Shown one piece after another: positions 33,338 to 42,428 of a stretch of DNA of 64,000 nt. Every line of letters begins with the position of its first letter. Within the stretch, counting starts at the first letter, position 1. Under the pieces are notes generated by a model. The model was not told where the DNA came from. It saw only the letters and a list, made by a program, of their open reading frames with translations, and ran no database searches. This DNA comes from Xenorhabdus vietnamensis (GTDB lineage: Bacteria; Pseudomonadota; Gammaproteobacteria; Enterobacterales; Enterobacteriaceae), in the NCBI RefSeq assembly GCF_002127535.1, contig NZ_MUBJ01000005.1, forward strand, positions 62,001-126,000, given 5' to 3'. The translations under genes and the position numbers were made by a program.

Positions 33338-34474
33338 TTATTTCGCGGTTATCCAGAAAACACCACTATCATCAAGTGCGGTAAATGTTTTATGAACATA
33401 AAGATTATCAGCTTGAGGATCAATATCTTTGAAAAGATCAGGATGTAACCACTTTGCAATGGCTTCTACAGCAATAATATTGAATGGCGTATCATAATAT
33501 TGATGATAAATAGCCATAACGTGTTTTTCTCGATACGATTTTAGAACTTTTAGCTTGGGACGAGAGAGCAATTTTTGAAAACGTTTCTCGGATGTTGCTA
33601 GCTCTCCAGTATAGCCTAATGGAACAGATTGACTGTTTGAATGAACGGTGTCCCAATCTGCCACTGTCATCAGATAATAATCGGGATTGGTTATCAATAA
33701 TTGTTCTTCATTAATTTTGCCACCCATACCTGAAAACCATTTTCTGCCCATATTATCGCCACCGGCGGCAGTAACAAATTCTCCGAAATTGTTGGCGGCA
33801 AAGGTATTGCAACAATCTTCAGCACCTAACATCCCTGCATGACGCTCAATAAAAACGCTGGGGATTTGCTTAGGAGATAATGCCGCAATGCGTTTAGTAA
33901 TCATGAACAGGCGACTTTCGTAAAACTGAATGAATTTATTGGCATTTTCTTCCTGTCTGAAAACTGTTCCCAGTAATTTCATACTAGGAACAGTATTGGC
34001 TAAAGGGTGTTGGCGGAAATCGATGAAAATGACAGGAATGCCTATCTTTTCCAATAAGTTAATTGTATTGCTGCTATCCAGCTTGGGTTTCAAACCAATA
34101 TCGAAAATAACTAGATCAGGGTGATAAGTCATGGCGTTTTCGACGCTGAAATCACTGGTATAAGGATTAGGGAAGACCGGAATTTTTCTTAACTGAGGGA
34201 ATTTCTTTTCATAGGCTGCTGCAAGATCAGGGGCTTTTTTCTCCAATGCATTATCCCATGCAGCAATACTTTTCAAAGGTTCAGAGGGATGAAGAATATT
34301 CAGCGCAATAACCACTCGGCTATCTGCCAACATGGCCCGTTTAACAGGTGCATTAACCGCCACTTCACGTCCAGCGATATCTTTGACCATAATTTTTTCT
34401 GCTTGGGCATATAGTGGTAATAATATGAATAATACAGATAGAAAATATTCTATGGAGTAATGAATGGCAGGCAT
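33338..34474 (-). CDS. TroA-fold periplasmic iron-complex binding protein
   Basis: 378 residues. Signal peptide MPAIHYSIEYFLSVLFILLP with cleavage likely at AQA-EK. The body has the class III binding-protein pattern: VKDIAGREVAVNAPVKRAML, YHPDLVIFDIG, IPVIFIDFR, and a C-terminal domain with HQYYDTPFNIIAVEAIAKWL. This resembles siderophore- or haem-binding components of ABC importers. No permease or ATPase gene is adjacent, so it is an orphan. A Fur-box-like palindrome 58 bp upstream supports iron control. The ligand is not readable from sequence. Confidence 0.8.
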   Translation of the reverse strand: MPAIHYSIEYFLSVLFILLPLYAQAEKIMVKDIAGREVAVNAPVKRAMLADSRVVIALNILHPSEPLKSIAAWDNALEKKAPDLAAAYEKKFPQLRKIPVFPNPYTSDFSVENAMTYHPDLVIFDIGLKPKLDSSNTINLLEKIGIPVIFIDFRQHPLANTVPSMKLLGTVFRQEENANKFIQFYESRLFMITKRIAALSPKQIPSVFIERHAGMLGAEDCCNTFAANNFGEFVTAAGGDNMGRKWFSGMGGKINEEQLLITNPDYYLMTVADWDTVHSNSQSVPLGYTGELATSEKRFQKLLSRPKLKVLKSYREKHVMAIYHQYYDTPFNIIAVEAIAKWLHPDLFKDIDPQADNLYVHKTFTALDDSGVFWITAK

Positions 34475-34532
34475 TGTTGTTCCTTAGGTGGGTATGTTGA
34501 AGAGTATTTGTATTATTTCAGTTCAAAATAGA

Positions 34533-34550
34533 GAATAATAGTTATTATTC
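34533..34550 (-). promoter_or_regulatory. Fur-box-like palindrome
   Basis: GAATAATA-GT-TATTATTC, perfect 8-bp arms around 2 bp, resembling the Fur consensus built from GATAAT units. It lies 58 bp upstream of the binding-protein start codon, where a repressor would cover the promoter. Confidence 0.55.
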
Positions 34551-35167
34551 AGGCCAATCAACTATTTTTATACCTTATTGGATTAAAAATTTTAGTCTGT
34601 AAGTGTTCATTTCAATAATAAATTCTGACGATGCTACTATCTTTAGGAAACATAATTCATGGAGAGATCGATTCAAGTTGTTTTTATATCACAAAATTTT
34701 AACAAGTTGATGAGGTGTTTTGATAATAAAAGGAAGATGTATCTCATATAACCTATGAGCTAAAAATTCACAGTTGAAAATTAAGATAAAAATATATTTT
34801 TGCAAAAATATCGAGACTTCAAAGATAAATTAATAATAGAATTGAAAGATCATATTGAAATATTTCAGTATTATAGCAAATAAATTCAATACTATCGGGA
34901 ATGGAACGGAAACAGGTTGGCAGAAAGGTACGGTATCTGGTTACCATTTAAAATAACTGGCATGATTTTTATGTTTTTTTCTCTCTTTTCTTTATATTGC
35001 TTTTATACCCATAAGCAAGATTCAGAAAAAAATGCGAATTAATGACATAATGTAATAAATAATCAAGTTATAAATATTCATTATTTAGTAATAAAAATTT
35101 TCCTTAAAACGACTTATATGTTCTACTTCTGCTATTATTGCTTTATCGATAATGGGAGGGCTTGGTC
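34551..35167. other. 617-bp AT-rich gene-poor gap
   Basis: No credible gene. A short stretch around 34900-34960 is less AT-rich and reads on the minus strand as 42 codons starting MVTRYRTFLPTC, without a ribosome site; it might be a decayed fragment. The last 60 bp hold the promoter area of the lipoprotein gene. Confidence 0.5.
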
Positions 35168-35515
35168 ATGATAAAATTGTTAACAGTTTGTTTATTGGGG
35201 TTTACATTGGTTGGATGTGATAATCAACTCAGAATTGATGGAACAAATGAAATTGCGGTAAGAACATCCATTGAAAAAATCAGAGATACTTTATCAGAAG
35301 ATAAAAAATTACAATTTGATGATTCATTGAATGTTGCCATGGCCAATAGTATCAACTTTGACGATCTGTTTAAGGATAATAAGGATGGAAATATCAAACA
35401 TGGAGATATACAAAAGTTGGAACAGAGATTTTTTCAATCCCTTCATGGAAAAACTGTTGATCAAGTCATCGAGGAAGCAGAAAAAATTAAAGCAGCAAAC
35501 ATGATCAAAGAATGA
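35168..35515 (+). CDS. Small lipoprotein, DUF6694-like
   Basis: 115 residues. A lipoprotein signal peptide ends in the lipobox LVGC with Cys17. The mature part is alpha-helical and charged, with the family-like phrases SIEKIRDTLSEDKKLQFDDS and LHGKTVDQVIEEAEKIKAAN. This matches my memory of small DUF6694 lipoproteins; function unknown. Start at ATG 35168 with GGGAGGG 7 nt upstream; an in-frame TTG at 35162 is less likely. Single gene. Confidence 0.75.
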   Translation: MIKLLTVCLLGFTLVGCDNQLRIDGTNEIAVRTSIEKIRDTLSEDKKLQFDDSLNVAMANSINFDDLFKDNKDGNIKHGDIQKLEQRFFQSLHGKTVDQVIEEAEKIKAANMIKE

Positions 35516-35638
35516 ATATATTATAAATATACCTGATTACATAATGTACTTTTACTGATATTACTTAAATTCTTTAAACAAGGTGCCCTGATTGAAGGGC
35601 ATTTTGTGGCTTTGCTTAAGGCTATTCCATTAAGTCTG

Positions 35639-36136
35639 TCACAATAATGTTAGTTTTTCCCCACATTGGCGGCAAACATAGCAACTTTTACCTCTGAGGA
35701 TTTTATTGTGTTGCCTTATTGTCAGTTCATGTTGCTGACAGCTACAACAATAAACGAATATTTTACTGCGGACAGAATGTACAGGAAACTGATGTGTTCG
35801 GCGGGCTGTTACTTCAAATATTGTTTCCATGATAAAGCGCCACTCTTTTCCGTGTGGGGCAACCTTGCCAAATTGATGATAAGCCAATAGGTGCGCCAAT
35901 TCATGCGGAATAACTTCATCAATGAATGCTTGTTGATTTTCGATTAATAAAATAGGATTCAAGTGGATTTCCCAATCTTGCAGTCGGGCACTACCCGCAG
36001 CTGTTCCTCGTTGCTGATAGGTTATGTGGGGTTCAGGAAAATTTTGTTGCCAAAAATGACTCGCCTGAGTTAATTTTTGTCGCATAGTGCACATAACTGT
36101 TTGCTGTAAGGAGAAGGGAACTCTAACGAATTTCAT
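35639..36136 (-). CDS. sprT: SprT family zinc metalloprotein
   Basis: 165 residues, same length as E. coli SprT. It carries HExxH (H78, E79, H82 in PHELAHLLAYH), the segment RVAPHGKEW-like KVAPHGKEWRFIME, and a C-terminal zinc ribbon with two pairs of Cys (CCSC, CRQC). SprT-like domains resemble Spartan proteases; the bacterial role is unknown. The start matches E. coli (MKxxRxPxxxQQxVM). E. coli has metK-galP-sprT; here galP is absent. Confidence 0.92.
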   Translation of the reverse strand: MKFVRVPFSLQQTVMCTMRQKLTQASHFWQQNFPEPHITYQQRGTAAGSARLQDWEIHLNPILLIENQQAFIDEVIPHELAHLLAYHQFGKVAPHGKEWRFIMETIFEVTARRTHQFPVHSVRSKIFVYCCSCQQHELTIRQHNKILRGKSCYVCRQCGEKLTLL

Positions 36137-36167
36137 TGCGGTTGAATACTGTATTTTTAATCATAAT

Positions 36168-36193
36168 AAAAAAACCCGCAGCGTTGCGGGCTT
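36168..36193 (-). terminator. metK intrinsic terminator
   Basis: On the minus strand CCCGCA-ACGC-TGCGGG is followed by TTTTTTT, 22 bp after the metK stop. Confidence 0.9.
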
Positions 36194-36211
36194 CATAAGA
36201 TTAGCAAAGAA

Positions 36212-37366
36212 TTATTTCAATCCTGCTGCAGAACGCAGAGTTTCAGCTTTATCTGTTGCTTCCCAAGGGAACTGTTCACGACCAAAATGACCGTAGGCTG
36301 CGGTATCACGGTAGATTGGGTGTAACAGATCCAGCATCTTAATAAGGCCATAAGGGCGTAGGTCAAAGAATTCACGTACTAATTGAGTCAGTGTTGACGT
36401 TGGAACTTTTTCTGTACCGAATGTTTCCACCATGATAGATGTTGGTTCAGCAACACCGATGGCGTAAGACACTTGGATTTCACAGCGATCAGCCAGACCT
36501 GCTGCAACGATGTTTTTGGCAACATAACGCGCTGCATAGGCTGCCGAGCGGTCAACTTTAGATGGATCTTTACCAGAGAATGCACCACCACCGTGACGAG
36601 CCATACCACCATAGGTATCAACAATGATCTTACGACCAGTCAGACCACAATCACCCATTGGGCCACCGATCACAAAGCGACCAGTTGGGTTGATGAAGTA
36701 TTTGGTCATCGGGGTAAGCCATTCAGAAGGCAGCACAGGCTTGATGATCTCATCCATTACGGCTTCTTGCAGTGCTTTTTGAGAGATATCTTCGGAGTGC
36801 TGGGTTGAAAGTACAACTGCGTCAATGCCAACAATCTTGCCGTTATCGTACTGGAAGGTTACCTGACTTTTTGCATCAGGGCGTAACCACGGCAGAGTGC
36901 CGTTTTTACGTACTTCAGCCTGACGCTCAACCAAACGATGTGCATAGGTGATAGGTGCTGGCATGAGAACATCAGTTTCGTTGGTCGCATAACCAAACAT
37001 CAAGCCCTGATCCCCCGCGCCTTGTTCCAGAGGGTCTGCACGGTCAACACCCTGATTGATATCAGGAGATTGTTTACCAATTGCACTGATAACTGCACAT
37101 GAGCTGGCATCAAATCCCATATCTGAGCTGGTATAGCCGATTTCACGTACAGTGCGGCGAGTAATTTCTTCAATATCAACCCAAGCGCTGGTAGTGATTT
37201 CGCCTCCAACCATCACCATACCTGTTTTGACATAAGTTTCGCAGGCAACTCGAGCCTTAGGATCCTGCTCTAAAATTGCGTCTAAGACGGCATCGGAAAT
37301 CTGATCGGCAATTTTGTCTGGATGTCCTTCTGAAACAGACTCAGAAGTGAAAAGATGTGTAGTCAT
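36212..37366 (-). CDS. metK: MetK, S-adenosylmethionine synthetase
   Basis: 384 residues, the E. coli length. It makes SAM from methionine and ATP. Seen: [32 protein letters not shown], the P-loop-like [18 protein letters not shown], and the C-terminal [17 protein letters not shown]. Neighbours are the terminator and sprT downstream, speA divergently upstream. SAM also feeds polyamine synthesis. A MetJ-box-like site lies about 50 bp upstream. Confidence 0.98.
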   Translation of the reverse strand: MTTHLFTSESVSEGHPDKIADQISDAVLDAILEQDPKARVACETYVKTGMVMVGGEITTSAWVDIEEITRRTVREIGYTSSDMGFDASSCAVISAIGKQSPDINQGVDRADPLEQGAGDQGLMFGYATNETDVLMPAPITYAHRLVERQAEVRKNGTLPWLRPDAKSQVTFQYDNGKIVGIDAVVLSTQHSEDISQKALQEAVMDEIIKPVLPSEWLTPMTKYFINPTGRFVIGGPMGDCGLTGRKIIVDTYGGMARHGGGAFSGKDPSKVDRSAAYAARYVAKNIVAAGLADRCEIQVSYAIGVAEPTSIMVETFGTEKVPTSTLTQLVREFFDLRPYGLIKMLDLLHPIYRDTAAYGHFGREQFPWEATDKAETLRSAAGLK

Positions 37367-37413
37367 TATATTTTATTACCTTAAATATAATCTTGGTTTA
37401 AGGGCGGATGTTT

Positions 37414-37429
37414 TACCATCTAGACGGCT
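37414..37429 (-). promoter_or_regulatory. Possible MetJ operator upstream of metK
   Basis: Two adjacent 8-mers, TACCATCT and AGACGGCT; the second matches the met-box AGACGTCT at 7 of 8 positions, the first at 4 of 8. MetJ represses metK in E. coli. Only suggestive. Confidence 0.35.
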
Positions 37430-37630
37430 ATTTTAAGTCACTCTTGCTAAGGTTACCAGTCTTTTTAATTCTAAATATCTTTCATTGTGTGACATTTTAG
37501 CTTTCTCTCCTAAAGAGGATGGAGGGCCTGCTTCATTTAGATAAATTTCATTTTGCAATTTTACTTGATTACAGGTATAAACTGCGCGCGTAACATAAGT
37601 TAATTTTTGCACTTGATGTTACAGGCGTTT

Positions 37631-37689
37631 GCAGGAGATCTATGCGTGTCCTGCTTCTCAATTGAGAAACGGCTTGCTGTAGACAAGCC
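37631..37689 (+). ncRNA. Three consecutive hairpins in the speA leader
   Basis: GCAGGA/TCCTGC (37631-37654), the palindrome TTCTCAATTGAGAA (37655-37668) and GGCTTG/CAAGCC (37671-37689) stand back to back, 330 bp upstream of speA and just before a candidate leader peptide. This is more structure than the surrounding AT-rich DNA shows. It may be a cis-regulatory leader; no match to a known riboswitch is recognised. Confidence 0.45.
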
Positions 37690-37708
37690 ATGTGGGGTGA
37701 ATGGGGTT

Positions 37709-37834
37709 ATGAACCATTATCTGCTGATTATTAACGGCCAACAGCCACATTATGCCATTGATGTATTCACATCTTGTTCCTTCCTTTTGAATATGAATTC
37801 ATTTCGATGTTACCCGCTGCATATAAGCAGGTGA
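37709..37834 (+). CDS. Candidate 41-residue leader peptide upstream of speA
   Basis: ATG 37709 with GGGG 5 nt upstream opens 41 codons (begins MNHYLLIINGQQPHYAID, rich in hydrophobic and Cys/Phe residues). It lies between the leader hairpins and speA, 185 bp upstream of the speA start. E. coli has the small gene yqgB in the same place, but I see no clear sequence match. Could be a leader peptide, a small membrane protein or chance. Confidence 0.4.
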   Translation: MNHYLLIINGQQPHYAIDVFTSCSFLLNMNSFRCYPLHISR

Positions 37835-38019
37835 TATTGAACTGGCTCATATAGCCACACAGTAAATATATTGTTTAGTACTCTCTAAACGTTCCTATAA
37901 TTTAAGAGCATGCTGTTCCCTGACATTTTTTAATGCGCAAGATACGCACGATAAAATAGTGTCTTGGGTTATTGACTTTACAGGTGAAGGCAAACCTCGA
38001 CTCCATAAAGGAGACTGCC

Positions 38020-39924
38020 ATGAATGATAATATCGCTCGCAAAATGCGCCAGACCTATAACATCGCATATTGGGGTGGCAGCTATTACTATGTCAATGAT
38101 CTGGGTAATGTCAGTGTTTGCCCAAACCCTGATTTACCGGGAGCTCAAATTGAACTTGCCGATCTGGTGAAGAAAGTTCAGGAAGAAAAAGAACAATTAC
38201 GTTTGCCGGCATTGTTTTGTTTTCCCCAGATCTTGCAACATCGCTTGCGTTCGATTAATGCGGCGTTTAAGCGCGCACGTGAATCTTATGGGTATAAAGG
38301 GGATTACTTCCTGGTTTATCCGATTAAGGTGAACCAGCAGCGCCGTGTTATTGAAACATTGGCAAATGCTGATGAGCCAGTTGGATTGGAAGCTGGTTCT
38401 AAAGCGGAATTAATGGCAGTGTTGGCTCATGCAGGCATGACAGGTACTGTGATTGTTTGTAATGGTTATAAGGATCGGGAATATATTCGTCTGGCGCTGA
38501 TCGGTGAAAAGCTGGGACACAAGGTGTATCTGGTTATCGAGAAGATGTCTGAAATCGCAATGGTGCTGGAAGAAGCTGAGCGTCTTAACGTGATACCCCG
38601 TCTTGGGGTACGGGCACGTCTGGCCTCACAAGGAACGGGGAAATGGCAGTCCAGTGGCGGCGAGAAATCCAAATTTGGTTTGGCTGCGGCGCAGGTATTG
38701 CAATTGGTTGAAATGTTGCGCGCAGCAGAACGCTTGGATAGTTTGCAATTGCTGCACTTCCACTTGGGTTCCCAATTGGCGAATATCCGTGATGTGGCAA
38801 CAGGTGTGCGTGAATCAGCCCGCTTTTATGTCGAGCTGTCTAAACTGGGTGTCAAGATTCAGTGTTTTGATGTTGGCGGAGGTTTAGGTGTCGATTATGA
38901 AGGCACACGCTCCCAGTCAGAATGCTCAGTTAACTATGGTTTGAATGAATACGCGAATAACGTTATTTGGGGGATTGGTGATGCGTGTGAAGAACACGGC
39001 CTGCCTCACCCAACGGTTATTACGGAATCTGGTCGTGCATTGACAGCTCATCATACGGTTTTGATCTCCAATGTGATTGGGGTTGAACGCAATGAATTCA
39101 CTGAAACAACGCCACCGGCAGAAAATGCGACGCGTCCCCTGACCAGCCTGTGGGAAACATGGACGGAGATGCAATCTGACGGCAGCCGCCGCTCCCTGCG
39201 TGAATGGTTGCATGATAGCCAATTTGATCTGCATGATGTTCATACTCAGTATGCCCACGGTATGTTGAATCTGTCAGAGCGTGCATGGGCGGAAGAACTA
39301 TATTTAAATATCTGTCGTCATATTCAGCAGGATCTTGATCCAAGTAACCGTGCTCATCGTCCGATCATTGATGAATTACAGGAGCGCATGGCAGATAAAT
39401 TCTACGTGAACTTCTCGTTATTCCAGTCAATGCCAGATGCATGGGGAATTGATCAGCTTTTTCCGGTCTTGCCGATTGAAGGACTGGATAAACCACTGGA
39501 TCGTCGTGCTGTTCTGTTGGACATCACCTGTGATTCTGATGGCACGATTGACCATTATGTTGATGGTGATGGTGTGGCGACAACAATGCCAATGCCCGCT
39601 TATGATCCAGAAAAACCGCCATTGATTGGTTTCTTTATGGTCGGGGCCTATCAGGAAATTCTGGGCAACATGCATAACTTGTTTGGTGATACAGCAGCCA
39701 TTGATGTTTATGTGGCAGAAAATGGTGAGGTAACTTATCAGCAAAGTGAAGAAGGTGATTCTGTTGCCAATATGCTGCAATACGTCAAACTTGAGCCGCA
39801 GGTACTGTTGACCCGTTTCCGTGATCAGGTGAAATCGACTGATCTGGATGAAAATTTACAGGAGCAATTTCTGCAAGAGTTTGAAAGTGGGTTGTATGGT
39901 TATACCTATCTGGAAGATGAGTAA
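38020..39924 (+). CDS. speA: SpeA, biosynthetic arginine decarboxylase
   Basis: 635 residues from ATG 38020, which has AGGAG 7 nt upstream. A TTG at 37972 would add 16 residues resembling the E. coli N-terminal extension. PLP-dependent alanine-racemase-fold enzyme: arginine to agmatine. Seen: [19 protein letters not shown], the PLP Lys in [51 protein letters not shown], and the C-terminal [15 protein letters not shown]. Agmatine is the substrate of SpeB, encoded 509 bp downstream. Confidence 0.96.
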   Translation: MNDNIARKMRQTYNIAYWGGSYYYVNDLGNVSVCPNPDLPGAQIELADLVKKVQEEKEQLRLPALFCFPQILQHRLRSINAAFKRARESYGYKGDYFLVYPIKVNQQRRVIETLANADEPVGLEAGSKAELMAVLAHAGMTGTVIVCNGYKDREYIRLALIGEKLGHKVYLVIEKMSEIAMVLEEAERLNVIPRLGVRARLASQGTGKWQSSGGEKSKFGLAAAQVLQLVEMLRAAERLDSLQLLHFHLGSQLANIRDVATGVRESARFYVELSKLGVKIQCFDVGGGLGVDYEGTRSQSECSVNYGLNEYANNVIWGIGDACEEHGLPHPTVITESGRALTAHHTVLISNVIGVERNEFTETTPPAENATRPLTSLWETWTEMQSDGSRRSLREWLHDSQFDLHDVHTQYAHGMLNLSERAWAEELYLNICRHIQQDLDPSNRAHRPIIDELQERMADKFYVNFSLFQSMPDAWGIDQLFPVLPIEGLDKPLDRRAVLLDITCDSDGTIDHYVDGDGVATTMPMPAYDPEKPPLIGFFMVGAYQEILGNMHNLFGDTAAIDVYVAENGEVTYQQSEEGDSVANMLQYVKLEPQVLLTRFRDQVKSTDLDENLQEQFLQEFESGLYGYTYLEDE

Positions 39925-39949
39925 TCCTAATTAGACATTGAACTTCATT

Positions 39950-40002
39950 AATAGTCATTCTTAGTCAAGCTCTTATACAATATTTGACTTTGAATGACTA
40001 TT
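39950..40002 (+). other. Long hairpin downstream of speA
   Basis: AATAGTCATTC (39950-39960) and GAATGACTATT (39992-40002) are perfect 11-bp arms; inside, GTCAA (39964) pairs with TTGAC (39984). There is no T tract after it. It lies 25 bp past the speA stop and may stabilise the 3' end or be a decayed mobile repeat. Confidence 0.6.
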
Positions 40003-40433
40003 CGTTATGCCGGTGGGTCACCGTGCTGTGTCTGGTTGTTTTATTTCAGATATATTTTGGAAACTTGGTTTCGCATAACTTGGTTTCACATAAACATAAG
40101 CCGTCAGTGCCTTAAATGTTTATTTGATGTTTCATGGGATCTATTTCTTAAAGTTATGGTAAGTAAAAATCATGTTTAATACTATATGATTAGTCGTTGA
40201 ACTGAGATGCTTTGAGTACTTTCTCTTGTTTGTATATGAGGTGTACTAATTCGTTCTTCAGTTTTGGGTTTATTGCTAACATTTTGTTTTTATATAAATT
40301 TTAAATGGTAGCGTATTTGGAATATTAATCTTCTAGCGTAAATAAGCCTCCGTGCCACTGGTTGCTGCCAATCATTGAATATTGACAATATTGGGGACTG
40401 GTAATAGCAGGGCGGGATTTTTGAGGATATATC
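40003..40433. other. Gene-free speA-speB gap
   Basis: About 430 bp without a convincing gene; a 61-codon frame at 39994-40179 lacks a ribosome site. A 15-bp tandem duplication is listed separately. In E. coli speA and speB are much closer. Confidence 0.55.
40062..40091. repeat. 15-bp tandem duplication between speA and speB
   Basis: AACTTGGTTTCGCAT (40062-40076) is followed by AACTTGGTTTCACAT (40077-40091), one mismatch. Confidence 0.8.
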
Positions 40434-41360
40434 ATGAGTATTAGCTCCTTAGGAAACCAGATTGATAATTCTTTGGTTTCAAATGCCTTCGGTTTCCTGC
40501 GTTTTCCATTGAACTTTCAGCCTTATTCCAGTGATGCGGAATGGGTGATTACTGGTGTGCCTTTTGATATGGCAACATCAGGACGCGCGGGTAGCCGTCA
40601 TGGGCCTGCTGCTATTCGTCAGGTATCGACTAATCTGGCATGGGAAAGCAGTCGTTGGCCATGGAACTTTAGCTTACGCAAGCGCCTGAATGTGGTGGAT
40701 TGCGGAGATCTGGTATTTAACTTCGGTGATGCCCAGGACATGAGCGATAAGTTGCAGGCACATGCTGAAAAGGTGCTGGCATCGGGCAAGCGTATGCTGT
40801 CTTTTGGTGGTGATCATTTTGTCACTTTGCCACTGTTGCGTGCTCATGCGAAGCACTTTGGCAAAATGGCGCTGATTCATTTTGATGCTCATACGGATAC
40901 TTATCCCAATGGCAGCAAATTTGATCATGGCACAATGTTTTATCATGCACCGAATGAAGGGCTGATAGATCCTCATCATTCAGTACAAATTGGTATCCGC
41001 ACTGAACACGAAACTGATAACGGTTTTACTGTGCTGGATGCTGCTCAGGTCAATGATCGTGGTGTTGATGATATTGTTGAGCAGATCAAAACTGTGGTTG
41101 GTGATTTGCCGATTTATCTGACATTCGATATTGATTGCCTTGATCCGGCATTTGCTCCGGGTACGGGGACACCAGTGATTGGTGGATTGACGTCAGATCG
41201 CGCATTGAAAATTGTGCGTAGTTTGCAACCGTTGAATATCGTCGGAATGGACGTGGTGGAAGTCGCTCCGGCTTATGATCAATCCGAGATTACAGCTCTG
41301 GCTGCCGCTACAATTGGGCTGGAATTGCTGTATTTACAGGCGTCAAAGAAAGATGTGTAG
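40434..41360 (+). CDS. speB: SpeB, agmatinase
   Basis: 308 residues (E. coli 306). Ureohydrolase with two Mn ions: agmatine to putrescine and urea. The metal ligands are visible in [22 protein letters not shown] and [23 protein letters not shown] precedes the ATG by 8 nt. With SpeA it completes the arginine route to putrescine. A tandem repeat and a terminator follow. Confidence 0.97.
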   Translation: MSISSLGNQIDNSLVSNAFGFLRFPLNFQPYSSDAEWVITGVPFDMATSGRAGSRHGPAAIRQVSTNLAWESSRWPWNFSLRKRLNVVDCGDLVFNFGDAQDMSDKLQAHAEKVLASGKRMLSFGGDHFVTLPLLRAHAKHFGKMALIHFDAHTDTYPNGSKFDHGTMFYHAPNEGLIDPHHSVQIGIRTEHETDNGFTVLDAAQVNDRGVDDIVEQIKTVVGDLPIYLTFDIDCLDPAFAPGTGTPVIGGLTSDRALKIVRSLQPLNIVGMDVVEVAPAYDQSEITALAAATIGLELLYLQASKKDV

Positions 41361-41364
41361 TTTC

Positions 41365-41402
41365 TGAGTAACATTAGTCTGAGTAACATTAGTATGAGTA
41401 AC
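41365..41402. repeat. 15-bp tandem repeat, 2.5 copies, just after speB
   Basis: TGAGTAACATTAGTC (41365), TGAGTAACATTAGTA (41380) and the partial TGAGTAAC (41395). It starts 5 bp after the speB stop and ends before the terminator. Confidence 0.85.
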
Positions 41403-41413
41403 GCCATCTGATT

Positions 41414-41443
41414 GCAAAACCACCGTGATTGCGGTGGTTTTTG
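41414..41443. terminator. Bidirectional terminator between speB and the PPTase gene
   Basis: ACCACCG (41419) pairs with CGGTGGT (41432) around TGATTG, with AAA before and TTTTT after, so it can work in both directions between the convergent genes. Confidence 0.85.
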
Positions 41444-41539
41444 CGTTATAACATCTTATTGTTATCTTGATCTACTCCCTGATACCGTTACCCGAAAGTA
41501 CTTGCCAGTCGCTTAATTTTCCCTATTAGAGATAACTAT

Positions 41540-42283
41540 CTAACCAATCAAATATGTCAGTACTTGTTGCCGAGGCATGAGAGCAAAATTTCCATAAAAT
41601 TGCGAACCTGCTTGATACTCATCAGATAATGTTTGCAATAGTTTGATATTCACAGAGTGATCACTGCAGTCAACTGACGTAATTTCAGCCGCATGGAAAT
41701 CAAAAAAACATTTTACATGGGGGTAAAGTGCTTTAAACAAACTCTCTTTGATGGAGAACGCAAGGGTGAATGCTTGTTCAAAGGATAAGGGACATTTTGT
41801 CAGCAATGCCACTTCATTGTTATTGATGATGCTGTGTGAAACATTTTCGATGGTATCTGATTTAATTTCCTGTTCGATATCTGCACCAATTATCCGATAT
41901 TTATCACAAGAAGCTGCAAAGACAATGGCACAATTGGTAGTATGAGAAATGGCGCCACAAATATTTTCAGGCCAGATTGGGGAGCGATCCTGAGCATTAG
42001 CGACCTGAAAGCCAGGATAACCGAGGTGATCCAGAACTTGTTGAGTGCAGTAACGGGCTGCCAGATATTCCGCTCGCCGTTTATTGACCGCACTCTGTAA
42101 TTTTGGCGGATAGGCAATACCACATTCATCAAATAATGTATCCCGATAGTAAGCTTGATCAAAGTAAGTCTGCATAACTTGAATATCGGGATATCCGAAT
42201 AGTACGCCTGTTTGTATTTCGTTGAAAAAATTATCATTTATGGTAGCGGTTTGAGCAGAAGTAAAAGTGATTGTTTTCATCAT
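41540..42283 (-). CDS. EntD/NgrA-type 4'-phosphopantetheinyl transferase
   Basis: 247 residues. Transfers the phosphopantetheine arm of CoA to carrier proteins of siderophore, NRPS and PKS enzymes. Seen: KRRAEYLAARYC (68-79), GAISHT with His114, the Mg site IGADIE (D135, E137) and FSIKESLFKALYP with K179, E180 and K184. This is the EntD-like group; in Photorhabdus the homologue NgrA is required for several natural products. No NRPS or siderophore gene adjoins it here. The start is MM; the first or second Met cannot be told apart. Confidence 0.87.
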   Translation of the reverse strand: MMKTITFTSAQTATINDNFFNEIQTGVLFGYPDIQVMQTYFDQAYYRDTLFDECGIAYPPKLQSAVNKRRAEYLAARYCTQQVLDHLGYPGFQVANAQDRSPIWPENICGAISHTTNCAIVFAASCDKYRIIGADIEQEIKSDTIENVSHSIINNNEVALLTKCPLSFEQAFTLAFSIKESLFKALYPHVKCFFDFHAAEITSVDCSDHSVNIKLLQTLSDEYQAGSQFYGNFALMPRQQVLTYLIG

Positions 42284-42428
42284 CGGATTTTATTGTTAGC
42301 TATGATTATTGAATGGTGGATCATCTGAAAAGAGTTATCACCTGATTTTGCCATATTTTACTTTTAGTTCACTAATGCGATGACTCTTTTTATACTCTTG
42401 TGTGTTATCAATAAAAAAAGAGGTCAAC

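Noticed and set aside
37414-37429. Strong claim of MetJ control of metK
   Set aside because: Only one 8-mer matches well (7 of 8); the neighbour matches 4 of 8. Kept only as a low-confidence site.
37607-37708. N-terminal extension of the speA-upstream small frame
   Set aside because: It would run through all three leader hairpins without a ribosome site; the ATG at 37709 is better placed.
39994-40179. 61-codon frame between speA and speB
   Set aside because: No ribosome site; it spans a tandem duplication and its composition is that of random AT-rich DNA.
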